Positions 1 to 9,393 of a stretch of DNA of 58,660 nucleotides are shown in pieces (the stretch's first letter is position 1; the number at the start of each line of letters is the position of its first letter). Made by a program: the position numbers and the translations under genes. Source of the stretch: Anaerolineales bacterium (GTDB lineage: Bacteria; Chloroflexota; Anaerolineae; Anaerolineales; Villigracilaceae); NCBI GenBank assembly GCA_014860805.1, contig JACZJB010000033.1:1-58660 (forward strand), in the 5' to 3' direction. Under the pieces are notes generated by a model. That model saw nothing but the letters and a program-made list of their open reading frames with translations. It did no database searches and was not told where the DNA came from.

Positions 1-66
1 GTTGAGTTTTCTGTGGAAGACGGCCCCAAAGGCTTACAGGCTGCCAATGTAGTTCCGCTCTCGTAA
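1..66 (+). CDS. Cold-shock protein, C-terminal fragment
   Basis: Frame 1 reads VEFSVEDGPKGLQAANVVPLS and then TAA at 64-66. The string GPKGLQAANV is the typical last strand of the CspA-type OB-fold, a single-stranded nucleic-acid chaperone of about 65-70 residues. Only the last 21 residues lie in the window, so the RNP motifs cannot be seen. A terminator hairpin follows 35 bases downstream, consistent with a monocistronic gene. Confidence 0.85.
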   Translation, partial: VEFSVEDGPKGLQAANVVPLS

Positions 67-100
67 GACTGGGCCTGACGGCTAGGTTTTTGAGCAACGA

Positions 101-131
101 ACAGGGTTGTCGTGAGACAGCCCTGTTTTTA
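101..131 (+). terminator. Rho-independent terminator of the cold-shock gene
   Basis: The arms ACAGGGTTGTC (101-111) and GACAGCCCTGT (116-126) pair over 11 bp with one G-U wobble around a GTGA loop. A run of five T follows at 126-130. Confidence 0.85.
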
Positions 132-190
132 TTTAATGTCTGACCGGAATTAATTGTAAAAATGAAAGAATCTGCCCGAATCTGTTTTCC

Positions 191-218
191 TATGACATTC
201 GTCACTATGTCATAGTGA
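191..218. promoter_or_regulatory. Interlocked double palindrome, probable operator of the redox operon
   Basis: Two inverted repeats overlap. TCACTATG-T-CATAGTGA (202-218) is perfect with 8-bp arms. TATGACAT (191-198) and ATGTCATA (207-214) form a second perfect 8-bp pair 8 bases apart. The block covers the -35 region of the promoter for the gene starting at 285, as expected for a repressor or a DNA-distorting activator. I do not recognise the cognate regulator. Confidence 0.55.
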
Positions 219-235
219 TTTGGCAGGCATATAAT
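207..235 (+). promoter_or_regulatory. Sigma70-type promoter of the redox operon
   Basis: TATAAT at 230-235 is a perfect -10. ATGTCA at 207-212 matches the -35 consensus at 4 of 6 positions with a 17-base spacer. The weak -35 sits inside the palindrome block. The predicted start near 242 leaves a leader of about 43 bases. Confidence 0.55.
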
Positions 236-284
236 TTCCGTAACTTTTCCGGGGGATAAGCGACTTGATAAATGGAGGCTGGAT

Positions 285-551
285 TTGTCATTTTTAAATA
301 TTTTCAAAAGCGACGCCACGCGGCGCACTGCCTTGTTTGCGGGACATGTAGTTCCCGATTCTTCGCGTTGTGTGCAGTGTGGTATTTGTACATATAACTG
401 TCCGATCGGCATCGATGTTCGCGCCTACGCATGGCGTAATGAATCCATCAAACATAATGAGTGTTTGACCTGCGGCGAGTGCGTGGCGCGTTGTCCGCGC
501 GGCGTGCTGCGTTTTGCGCGCACTGATTTATTCACAACAGGTGCGGAATGA
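285..551 (+). CDS. Small 2x[4Fe-4S] ferredoxin-like protein
   Basis: This 88-residue soluble electron carrier has two CxxCxxCxxxC clusters: CVQCGICTYNCP at about residues 30-41 and CLTCGECVARCP at about 60-71. Each cluster should ligate one [4Fe-4S] centre. The arrangement resembles the FeS part of HdrC/GlpC-type proteins. The start is TTG at 285, chosen because GGAGG lies at 274-278 with a 6-base spacing. Its end overlaps the next ORF in an ATGA (548-551), so the two are translationally coupled. It probably passes electrons between the flavoprotein encoded next and the membrane cytochromes of the same operon. The cluster assignment is seen; the partners are inferred. Confidence 0.85.
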   Translation: MSFLNIFKSDATRRTALFAGHVVPDSSRCVQCGICTYNCPIGIDVRAYAWRNESIKHNECLTCGECVARCPRGVLRFARTDLFTTGAE

Positions 552-1852
552 GATACGTCATCATTGGAACGGGCGTGGCTGGTTTCGCTTCGATCGAAGC
601 GATCCGCTCAGTGGACAAAAGCGGCGAGATCATTATGCTGGGCGATGACCCGCACGGTTATTATTCGCGCCCCGGGCTGGCTTATTATTTAACTGGCGAA
701 CTTCACGACAAGGCTTTGTTTCCTAAAAAGCGTGAAGATTTTGCTCCGTTAAATTTCAGATATCAAAATACCCGCGTGACAAGCATCAACCGTGCGGAAA
801 AGACATTACTGCTGGATGGAAAAACGCTTCTATCCTACGATAAGTTGTTGATCGCAACCGGGGCATTCGCCGCGCCGCTGACAGTCCCTGGTGCAAACTT
901 GAAAGGCGTGGTCAAGCTCGATCATTTGGAAGATGCCCGTCAAATTCTTGCGCTTGCCAAACGCGGGAAGACCGCCGTTGTGGTGGGCGGCGGAATCACT
1001 GCGCTCGAATTGACGGAGGGATTGCTCTCGCGCGGCGTCAATGTCCACTATCTTTTGCGCGGAGACCGTTACTGGAGCAATGTGCTGGATGAACAAGAAT
1101 CCCACATTGTAGAGGCGCGCCTTCAAATGGAAGGCGTAACACTTCATTTCCATTCCGAGTTGACCGAAGTGATCGGCAAAAACGGAAAAGTCAGCAGCGT
1201 CCGTCTGTTAAATGGACAGACGATCAAGTGCGATATCCTTGCCTATGCCATCGGAATTAAACCTCGTGTGGAACTGGCTCGCGAAGCAGATCTGGCATTG
1301 GACCGCGGAATTCTGGTCAATGAATTTTTGCAAACCAATGACCCCGATATCTATTCCGCGGGTGACGTGGCCCAAGCCTATGACCCAGCTTCGGGTCGTT
1401 CTGTGCTGGACAGTTTATGGACTCCTGCGCGAGAGCAAGGGTACACAGCAGGGTTGAACATGGCTGGAAAAAGAAAATCTTATATTAAAAGTCCGCCGTT
1501 CAATGTCACACGACTGGCAGGGTTAACCACAACCATTATTGGAACAGTAGGACATGGACGGGATGAAGATATCGTCGGTATTGCCCGCGGCGACAGCGAA
1601 ACCTGGCGCCAATTACCGGATGCCATCGCTGTTCAAGGTGGGTTTGACATGAATCATGTGCGGGTTCTTGTGGGCGAAAAGACCTTGATCGGCGCAGTCG
1701 TGATGGGCGACCAGACCCTGTCCACGCCTTTGCAAAAGATCATAGCAGAAAAAATGGACATTACAGCCATCCACGGTAAGCTGCTTTCCCGCGATGTAAA
1801 AATTGCGGACGTCATTGTGGATTACTGGTCAAATCATCTGAAAACGGCTTGA
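548..1852 (+). CDS. FAD-dependent NAD(P)H oxidoreductase (pyridine nucleotide-disulfide fold)
   Basis: 434 residues, the usual length for the rubredoxin-reductase/NirB-type class I flavin oxidoreductases. The FAD Rossmann motif GTGVAG is at about residues 7-12. The NAD(P) motif, VVVGGGITALEL, is at about 144-155, and the second FAD motif, IYSAGDVA, at about 266-273. There is no redox-active CxxxxC, so it is not a thiol-disulfide reductase. The C-terminal part holds a usual interface domain. It overlaps the FeS gene and precedes the cytochrome genes by 24 bases, which suggests that it oxidises NAD(P)H and feeds the FeS protein. The direction of electron flow is inferred. Confidence 0.85.
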   Translation: MRYVIIGTGVAGFASIEAIRSVDKSGEIIMLGDDPHGYYSRPGLAYYLTGELHDKALFPKKREDFAPLNFRYQNTRVTSINRAEKTLLLDGKTLLSYDKLLIATGAFAAPLTVPGANLKGVVKLDHLEDARQILALAKRGKTAVVVGGGITALELTEGLLSRGVNVHYLLRGDRYWSNVLDEQESHIVEARLQMEGVTLHFHSELTEVIGKNGKVSSVRLLNGQTIKCDILAYAIGIKPRVELAREADLALDRGILVNEFLQTNDPDIYSAGDVAQAYDPASGRSVLDSLWTPAREQGYTAGLNMAGKRKSYIKSPPFNVTRLAGLTTTIIGTVGHGRDEDIVGIARGDSETWRQLPDAIAVQGGFDMNHVRVLVGEKTLIGAVVMGDQTLSTPLQKIIAEKMDITAIHGKLLSRDVKIADVIVDYWSNHLKTA

Positions 1853-1876
1853 AAATTATGCCTCGGGAGGGCAGAT

Positions 1877-2430
1877 ATGCTTCGTGGAAATAGGGAATTG
1901 TGGCTGGCGTTTTTGTTTTGCATATTGATCACAGGATTATATGGCGCGGTAACTTTGTGGACTCAAGAGATTCCGCCTGCAAGTGAATTGTTCGGACACA
2001 CTATTGGCATCTTGGGCTTTGTGCTGATGCTTTTGACCGAAACCCTTTATAGCCTGCGCAAGAGAAGCAAAAGCGCCGCCTGGGGAAGGATGTCCACATG
2101 GCTGCAATTCCATATTTTCATGGGGTTGGTGGGACCGTATATGGTTTTGCTTCACACTTCATGGAAATTTAACGGGCTGGCTGGCGCGACCACGCTGCTC
2201 ACGTTGATCATCGTGGTAAGCGGATTTATAGGCCGCTACATTTACACCCGCATCCCACGCACAATGGATGGCCTGGAAATTGAAGGTACGCTTTCACAAG
2301 AAGCCCTCAAGCGCGCGCGCCAATTCATGTCGTTGTGGCACACGGTTCATATTCCATTGGCATCGCGTTGTTCATTTCCGCTTTTGTTCACATTGGCGCA
2401 GCTTTGTACTACGCCACGTTCTTGAAATAG
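1877..2430 (+). CDS. Membrane b-type cytochrome-like protein, interrupted by a -1 frameshift
   Basis: The first 161 codons encode a multi-helix membrane protein, with hydrophobic segments near residues 8-28, 40-58, 76-95 and 100-118. His at 41, 79, 93, 155 and 158 are candidate haem ligands. The frame then becomes implausible (many Cys/Pro/Arg) and stops at 2425. Frame +1 from 2359 gives a fifth hydrophobic helix, GIALFISAFVHIGAALYY, ending at TAG 2428-2430, 10 bases before the next ATG. One G missing in the TTGG at 2357-2360 explains this; the restored product would be about 184 residues. GGGAGGG at 1866-1872 supports the start. The family resembles cytochrome b561/ferric-reductase-like membrane proteins. 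The indel may be a sequencing error or a real lesion. Confidence 0.75.
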
Positions 2431-2440
2431 GGAGGATGAA

Positions 2441-3874
2441 ATGCAAAACAATCGTCTTGGATGTTTGACAGGTACGGGAATTTTTGCCGCACTGATCACC
2501 TTGTTCGTTCTGGTCGGTGTTGCGTTTGCAAGCGGCGGACACATGTTCAGTTCGGGGGACCTCAACGCTCAATCTGGTGAAACGATTGGCGTCGTCAATT
2601 CTCACGCGCAAATCTCCGAATGCAAGGCTTGCCATTCCGCACCTTGGGAGCGCGAAACGATGGCAGATCGCTGCCTGGCTTGTCATACCAATATCGCCGC
2701 AGAAATGTTAAGCGTGGCTGAATTGCACGGCGCGATCACCCAGAAGAATCCATCCGTTGCCTGTCGCGATTGTCACTTTGAGCATCGTGGAGCCGCAGCC
2801 TCGCTCACTGACATGGGCGAGAATGCTTTTCCTCATGAGACGCTGGGCTACTCTTTGACCGGGCACCAGCGTACAGCGAAGAATGAAGCGTTTGTCTGCT
2901 CTGATTGTCACGGAGAGGATATAGCCACGTTCGCTTCCGACTCCTGCCAGACCTGCCACAATCAAATTGACATTGTCTTCACCCAGGCGCATCTCCTCTC
3001 CTTTGGGGCAGAATGTCTTGCATGTCATGACGGTGTTGATCGCTATGGAAATGATTTCGATCACAACTCCTTTGCATTTCAATTGATTGGAAAACATGCA
3101 GAAGCCAGTTGCACAAACTGTCATCTCGATGCGCGCACAATAGCAGATTTGCAATCCGCGCCGCGAGATTGTTTCTCTTGTCATCAGCAGGATGACCCGC
3201 ATGCAGGCTCATATGGAAATGATTGCGCAGCTTGCCATTCAGCGAAAGGCTGGACGCCTGCAAACTTTGACCACAACCTATCTGCCTTCAAGCTGGAAGG
3301 CGAACATGCCAAAGCTGCCTGTGAAGATTGCCATGTAAACAAAGTATTCAAGGGCACCCCCACGGATTGTTATTCCTGTCATCAGCAGGATGATGAACAC
3401 AACGGACAATTTGGAACCCAGTGTGATGCCTGCCATACCCCTGATGATTGGGAGGGCGCCTCGTTTGATCACAGCCGCAGTGGTTTCCCGTTGACAGGTG
3501 CGCATGTTTCACTGGAGTGTGAACGCTGTCATGTCAACAATGTGTTTGCGGGAACGCCATCCGCTTGTGTGGCCTGCCATGCAGAGCCTGCTGTTCACGC
3601 GGGGCAGTTTGGCACGGAATGTGCTGCCTGTCACAGCACCGCCGCGTGGACTCCTGCTACGTTCACTGAAAATCACACTTTCCCATTGAATCATGGCGAG
3701 CAAGGGACGGTTGCCTGTGCTACATGCCATCCATCGAGTTATTCATCCTATACTTGTTATGGCTGCCATGAACATACCGAAGCGAATATCCGCGGAAAGC
3801 ATTTGGAAGAAGGCATTTCTGACTTCCAAAATTGTGTCCAATGTCATGCGGATGGTCGTGAACATGATGATTAG
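2441..3874 (+). CDS. 18-haem c-type cytochrome (cytochrome c3/c7-like repeats)
   Basis: 477 residues with 18 CxxCH haem-attachment motifs, first at residues 61-65 and last at 465-469. The N-terminus has one hydrophobic segment (about 13-30) that is a signal peptide or anchor; there is no lipobox. Residues 206-407 are three tandem units of about 66 residues. Each starts with FDH and has the pattern LxGxHxxxxCxxCH, then two further CxxCH; a degenerate fourth unit follows at 408-470. His-rich linkers supply probable sixth ligands. GGAGG at 2431-2435 sets the start. It should sit outside the membrane as the outer end of the electron chain encoded upstream. Extracellular or periplasmic-like electron transfer is inferred; the acceptor is unknown. 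Confidence 0.93.
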   Translation: MQNNRLGCLTGTGIFAALITLFVLVGVAFASGGHMFSSGDLNAQSGETIGVVNSHAQISECKACHSAPWERETMADRCLACHTNIAAEMLSVAELHGAITQKNPSVACRDCHFEHRGAAASLTDMGENAFPHETLGYSLTGHQRTAKNEAFVCSDCHGEDIATFASDSCQTCHNQIDIVFTQAHLLSFGAECLACHDGVDRYGNDFDHNSFAFQLIGKHAEASCTNCHLDARTIADLQSAPRDCFSCHQQDDPHAGSYGNDCAACHSAKGWTPANFDHNLSAFKLEGEHAKAACEDCHVNKVFKGTPTDCYSCHQQDDEHNGQFGTQCDACHTPDDWEGASFDHSRSGFPLTGAHVSLECERCHVNNVFAGTPSACVACHAEPAVHAGQFGTECAACHSTAAWTPATFTENHTFPLNHGEQGTVACATCHPSSYSSYTCYGCHEHTEANIRGKHLEEGISDFQNCVQCHADGREHDD

Positions 3875-3881
3875 TAAATAA

Positions 3882-3915
3882 TAAAAAGTCCTGCGGAACT
3901 CCGCAGGACTTTTTA
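3882..3915. terminator. Bidirectional terminator
   Basis: GTCCTGCGG (3888-3896) and CCGCAGGAC (3901-3909) pair around AACT. A-tracts and T-tracts flank them on either side. The hairpin lies between convergent genes and can end transcription from both. Confidence 0.9.
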
Positions 3916-5073
3916 TTATTTTTTCTTGGGCAAATCTGGAATGTATTCACGCGGCGCCAACATTCCCCAGCGGCTGGCACCGAGGTAGAGGATTTCCAGT
4001 ACGAGATCCTCATAGCGGATGCCTTCTGCGGCGGCTTGCAGGCAGAGATCACTGTAATTGGGCGTCAATCCAGGCAGGGTGTTGATTTCGATCAGCCGCG
4101 GATTTCCTTCTTCATCCAGGCGGATATCCGTGCGGGAAACATCCAGCGTGTTCAAAAGTTGATGGGCGCGCAAAGCCAGGTATTTCAATTTCTTTTCGAG
4201 TTCAGGTTCGATTTCTGCCGGGCAGAAATAGCCGGGCGAGCCTTCCGCTCCCACCTCTTTTGACTTTGCTTCATTGCTGTATACCCAGGGAGTTACCGAG
4301 CGGCTGCTGTCCAGTTCAAGGACGGGGAAGCGGTGGAAGCCGTCTTTTTCGTACCATTCGGGGTGGCGTGAGTAAAGTTTTGAATCTGCGCGCCCGAGGA
4401 TGCCTACTGTAAATTCACGACCCGGCAGAAAGGTCTCGACGAGTGCAGGTTGCTGGTAAACATTGATAATGTATTGGATGCGTTCGCGTAATTCTTTTTC
4501 GTTTTTGACGATCGCTTTCATATCCACGCCCATGCCGGTGCCTTCACGGGCTGGTTTAACGAAAAGCGGGAACTTTAATTCGGAGCGCAGGGGTTCGTCG
4601 CCCAAATTAAATTCTTGAAATGGGGCCACAGGCAGGCGGCGATCACGCCAGATACGTTTGGTGAGGGTTTTGTCGAGTGAAATGCCGTTTGTGAGAACGC
4701 GGGAGCCTGTATATGGGATGCCGAGCATTTCAAGCAGGGCAGGCACTTGCGCCTCGCGTGCGTCACCACCCAAACCTTCAGCGATGTTGAAGCAGATGTC
4801 AGGCTTTTCGTTGCGTAGCGCGTAAGGCAGGTCCCTGTCAGCCTGGATGAATATAGTTGTGTGGCCATCCGTTTCCAGCGCGGCGCGAAGCGAGTCTATC
4901 GTTTCGATGTGGTCATAATCAGCAAAAGCATCCGGCGGAACTCCCTCCGGCTTGGGCTGAGTCTCGTCTTTGATATTTGCAAGAACGGCTATTTTCCAAT
5001 AGCGTTTCATGTGGCGGTGGGGAGGTTTGTCTTCCTGGAGGCTGTTCATTTCTGAGCTTTTTTCTCCTGTCAT
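3916..5073 (-). CDS. ATP-grasp ligase of the D-alanine--D-alanine ligase family
   Basis: 385 residues in the longest reading. The N-terminal Ddl-like domain includes CFNIAEGLGG. The ATP-grasp part has FPLFVKPAREGTGMGV (ATP-binding loop), VETFLPGREFTVGILG, and the metal-binding end RLIEINTLPGLTP. These are the signatures of D-Ala-D-Ala ligase and its relatives, which join two amino acids at the expense of ATP. It stands alone, not in a mur cluster, so a peptidoglycan role is likely but not proven. The start is uncertain: Met9 has AGGAG about 14 bases upstream, and Met22 (MKRYWKIAVL) begins the conserved fold. Confidence 0.8.
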   Translation of the reverse strand: MTGEKSSEMNSLQEDKPPHRHMKRYWKIAVLANIKDETQPKPEGVPPDAFADYDHIETIDSLRAALETDGHTTIFIQADRDLPYALRNEKPDICFNIAEGLGGDAREAQVPALLEMLGIPYTGSRVLTNGISLDKTLTKRIWRDRRLPVAPFQEFNLGDEPLRSELKFPLFVKPAREGTGMGVDMKAIVKNEKELRERIQYIINVYQQPALVETFLPGREFTVGILGRADSKLYSRHPEWYEKDGFHRFPVLELDSSRSVTPWVYSNEAKSKEVGAEGSPGYFCPAEIEPELEKKLKYLALRAHQLLNTLDVSRTDIRLDEEGNPRLIEINTLPGLTPNYSDLCLQAAAEGIRYEDLVLEILYLGASRWGMLAPREYIPDLPKKK

Positions 5074-5157
5074 TCGTGAATAACGGTTTGTAGTATAGTA
5101 TAAGATGCAAAGATGACAAGGGTGTAAAGGATTTCTTAAGGTATTAATGTTTGTAAC

Positions 5158-5186
5158 TAGACAATCATTCCCCTTTCAGGTATCAT
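5158..5186 (+). promoter_or_regulatory. Candidate promoter of the atp cluster
   Basis: TAGACA (5158-5163) and TATCAT (5181-5186) each match consensus at 5 of 6 positions, with a 17-base spacer. A start near 5193 would give a leader of about 125 bases that contains the hairpin at 5258-5280. Confidence 0.5.
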
Positions 5187-5211
5187 TAGCTCGTTTGTAC
5201 TCATCCTCACT

Positions 5212-5226
5212 AAGGCTTGTCCTGAG
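5212..5226 (+). repeat. Dispersed 15-bp repeat, copy 1
   Basis: AAGGCTTGTCCTGAG here is the exact reverse complement of 48598-48612. Both copies lie at gene borders. The copy sits in the probable atp leader and looks like a fragment of a dispersed intergenic repeat. Confidence 0.5.
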
Positions 5227-5257
5227 GGAAGGGTGCCAAACAAAGAATAAACTTATA

Positions 5258-5280
5258 CCCGGATAAGCCCCTTATCCGGG
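5258..5280 (+). other. Perfect hairpin in the atp leader
   Basis: CCCGGATAAG (5258-5267) and CTTATCCGGG (5271-5280) form a 10-bp perfect stem with a CCC loop, 38 bases before the atpA start. TTATTGT follows rather than a clean T-run. It may be a weak attenuator, an mRNA-stabilising leader hairpin or the end of an upstream transcript. Confidence 0.6.
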
Positions 5281-5318
5281 TTATTGTACATAATACGTAT
5301 TTTGGTGGAGGCTACCTA

Positions 5319-6983
5319 ATGTCAGACCTGATCAAGCAGATCACGGGTGATCTGCAGAAGCAAATAGAAGGCTTTAAGCCCGAGCTCAACATTAGTGATA
5401 TTGGTGTTGTGGTGGAAGCGGGCGATGGAATTGCCCGCGTGCAAGGCCTTGCAAATGTTCGGGCGCAGGAACTTGTACAGTTTTCGAACGGCGTGATGGG
5501 TACGGCGTTCAACCTTGAACGAGACAGCGTGGGTGTGATCGTGATGGGTGCGTACGACGGTATCATCGAAGGCATGACCGTACGCGGGACCGGACGCATC
5601 GCTTCCGTGCCGGTAGGGGATGCCATGATCGGACGCGTGGTCAACGCTTTGGGTGAGCCGATTGACGGCAAAGGACCTATTGCAACCACAGGCTTCCGCC
5701 CAATTGAGCGCATTGCGCCCGGTGTGGTGCAGCGTCAGGATGTGGATACCCCGGTGCAGACCGGTATCAAATCCATCGACTCGATGATCCCTGTTGGACG
5801 TGGTCAACGCCAGCTGATCATCGGTGATCGCCAGACCGGCAAGACAGCCATTGCGATCGATGCGATCATCAATCAAAAAGGCAAGGATCTGGTTTGTATT
5901 TATGTAGCCATCGGCCAAAAGAAAGCTGCTGTTGCTCGTACCGTCGGCATTCTTGAACGCGCCGGTGTTATGGATAACACAATTATTGTCATGGCTGCTG
6001 CAGACGAATCGGCTGCTCTTCAATATATTGCTCCTTACTCCGCTTGCGCCATTGGCGAAGAATTCATGGAAACAGGCCGCGATGCCCTGGTGATCTACGA
6101 TGATCTTTCCAAACATGCTTGGGCATATCGCCAGGTTTCTTTGCTTCTCCGCCGCCCTCCCGGGCGCGAAGCCTATCCTGGTGACGTGTTCTACCTTCAC
6201 TCTCGTTTGCTTGAACGCGCGGCCCGCCTTGCGAATAAATACGTCATCGTGAAGAAGGACTTCAAGGAGGCGATGGCTTCTGAGAAAGACGGCGTGGATG
6301 GCAAGGTCTACACAGGCCCTATTTCTAAAGACGAAGCGGAAGAAGCCCGCAAGCACATGGGCAATGCGGATGATCACAAGATCATCAAAGTTGCCGGTAC
6401 GGGTGGTTCTCTCACTGCTTTGCCGATCATTGAAACCCTGCTCGGTGACGTGTCGGCTTATATCCCCACCAACGTTATTTCAATTACAGACGGACAAATC
6501 TACCTTGAGTCCAACCTCTTCAATGCTGGTATTCGTCCTGCGGTGAACGTCGGTATTTCCGTGTCCCGCGTGGGTGGCGATGCCCAGACAAAGGCGATGA
6601 AGCAGGTTGCAGGCCGCTTACGCCTCGACATGGCCGCATATCGCGAATTGGCGGCCTTTGCTTTGATGGCTTCCGATCTCGACAAGTCCACACAGCAGCA
6701 GTTGAATCGCGGACAGCGTATGCAGGAAATTCTCAAGCAGCCTCAATATCAGCCGATGGAACTTGAAGATCAGGTTATGGTCATCTTTGCCGGTACTAAC
6801 GGTTATGCGGACAATGTACCTCTGGACAAGATGGCACAATGGCAGGCTGACCTCATCCGTTACATGGCTTCATCATATCCTGAAATTGGCAAGGATATTT
6901 TGACAAAGAAAGCCATTACCGACGATAATCGCGCCGCTTTGACGAAAGCCCTGGATGGCTTCCGCGCGGGCTGGCAAGCCTAA
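5319..6983 (+). CDS. atpA: F1-ATPase subunit alpha, with a ~41-residue insertion
   Basis: 554 residues; the usual length is 500-515. The Walker A motif GDRQTGKT is at 169-176, and the alpha-specific signature around [20 protein letters not shown] at 281-300. The C-terminal helical domain is complete. The excess length sits between RLANKYV and GSLTALP (about residues 312-360): roughly 59 residues against 18 in E. coli, rich in Lys and Asp. Subunit alpha carries the non-catalytic nucleotide sites of the alpha3beta3 ring on the cytoplasmic face. GGTGGAGG precedes the start. It is first of atpAGDC; the atpBEFH genes usually found upstream are not here. Confidence 0.97.
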   Translation: MSDLIKQITGDLQKQIEGFKPELNISDIGVVVEAGDGIARVQGLANVRAQELVQFSNGVMGTAFNLERDSVGVIVMGAYDGIIEGMTVRGTGRIASVPVGDAMIGRVVNALGEPIDGKGPIATTGFRPIERIAPGVVQRQDVDTPVQTGIKSIDSMIPVGRGQRQLIIGDRQTGKTAIAIDAIINQKGKDLVCIYVAIGQKKAAVARTVGILERAGVMDNTIIVMAAADESAALQYIAPYSACAIGEEFMETGRDALVIYDDLSKHAWAYRQVSLLLRRPPGREAYPGDVFYLHSRLLERAARLANKYVIVKKDFKEAMASEKDGVDGKVYTGPISKDEAEEARKHMGNADDHKIIKVAGTGGSLTALPIIETLLGDVSAYIPTNVISITDGQIYLESNLFNAGIRPAVNVGISVSRVGGDAQTKAMKQVAGRLRLDMAAYRELAAFALMASDLDKSTQQQLNRGQRMQEILKQPQYQPMELEDQVMVIFAGTNGYADNVPLDKMAQWQADLIRYMASSYPEIGKDILTKKAITDDNRAALTKALDGFRAGWQA

Positions 6984-7014
6984 AAGACAGATCAGAGAAT
7001 AGAGGACTACTCTT

Positions 7015-7908
7015 ATGGCTTCAGCTCGTGAAATGCGGCTCCGAATAAAGAGCGTAAAAAATATTTCGCAAGTCACGCGCGCTTTGGAAACAGTGAGCGC
7101 CAGCAAAGTCCGCAAGGCAATCAATGCGGTAACGGCGACTCGTTCGTATGCGACAAAGGCGTGGCAGGTTCTAAAACACGTTGCCGAACAGCCCGGACGT
7201 GACAGCCTGCATCCGCTTCTTGCGAATCGCAAATCTGTGAACAATACCCTGGTGGTTGTGATCACAGGCGACCGCGGTCTCGCGGGCGCTTATAACTCCA
7301 ACGTGATTCGTTTCACGGCTCAGCGCTTTGACCCGAATACTGCTCCCGTTAAATATATTGCAGTCGGCCGAAAAGGCCGTGACCTGCTCATCCGCCGCCG
7401 CAAGCAGGTGATTGCGGATTTCAGCAACCTCCCCGCTGCCCCGACCTTTATGGATGTATCCGCGATTGGACGCCTTGCAGTGGATGAATTCCTGAAGGGC
7501 AACGTGGACGAGGTTTACCTTGTTTATACTGACTTTGTCAACATGGGGCGTCAGATCGCCACGGTGAAAAAGCTTCTCCCGCTTGAACTTGGCGGGGAAG
7601 GCCGCGTGGAAGAGTATGAACACAAATCCACAAGCGGACCTGCCGCGGCATACGAATATGAACCAGACCAGAAGGAAATTCTGGATGAGATCATCCCGCG
7701 CTTTACCGCATTGCAGGTCTATCAGGCTGTTCTTGAATCTCAGGCCAGCGAACATGCCGCCCGCATGATCGCGATGCGCAATGCGACCGATAATGCTAAG
7801 GAATTGATCGGCGCATTGCAATTGGCTTATAACAAAGTTCGTCAGCAGGGCATTACGAACGATATCTTAGACATTGTGGGCGGCGCAGAAGCGCTGGCCG
7901 CGAAATAA
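7015..7908 (+). CDS. atpG: F1-ATPase subunit gamma
   Basis: 297 residues, normal for the rotor shaft subunit. The N-terminal helix MASAREMRLRIKSVKNISQV is preserved, and the C-terminal helix carries MIAMRNATDNAKELIG. The central Rossmann-like part includes VVVITGDRGLAGAYNSN. It couples c-ring rotation to the catalytic cycle of alpha3beta3. It lies 31 bases after atpA and 12 before atpD, so it is cotranscribed with them. Confidence 0.97.
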   Translation: MASAREMRLRIKSVKNISQVTRALETVSASKVRKAINAVTATRSYATKAWQVLKHVAEQPGRDSLHPLLANRKSVNNTLVVVITGDRGLAGAYNSNVIRFTAQRFDPNTAPVKYIAVGRKGRDLLIRRRKQVIADFSNLPAAPTFMDVSAIGRLAVDEFLKGNVDEVYLVYTDFVNMGRQIATVKKLLPLELGGEGRVEEYEHKSTSGPAAAYEYEPDQKEILDEIIPRFTALQVYQAVLESQASEHAARMIAMRNATDNAKELIGALQLAYNKVRQQGITNDILDIVGGAEALAAK

Positions 7909-9321
<1,413 letters not shown>

Positions 9322-9323
9322 AT

Positions 9324-9383
9324 CAGTGTCAAGTGTTTAAGTGCCAGGTGTTGAAATTTTTCAACACCTGGCGCATGACACTG
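9324..9383 (+). repeat. Nested inverted repeat between atpD and atpC
   Basis: The inner stem GCCAGGTGTTGAAA (9343-9356) pairs perfectly with TTTCAACACCTGGC (9359-9372), giving 14 bp. The outer arms CAGTGTCA (9324-9331) and TGACACTG (9376-9383) are also perfectly complementary. The outer arm touches GGAG (9383-9386), the ribosome-binding site of atpC. It could lower or time epsilon synthesis, protect the atpAGD message, or be a mobile palindrome. Confidence 0.75.
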
Positions 9384-9393
9384 GAGAATTACT

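Noticed and set aside
2268-2468. 66-codon plus-strand ORF overlapping the end of the membrane cytochrome gene
   Set aside because: Its last part from 2359 on is the true continuation of the cytochrome after the frameshift, in a different frame from this ORF. The ORF itself has no RBS and an implausible composition.
5322-6377. 351-codon minus-strand ORF opposite atpA
   Set aside because: It is a mirror of the strongly conserved atpA, has His/Asn-rich low-quality sequence and no RBS.
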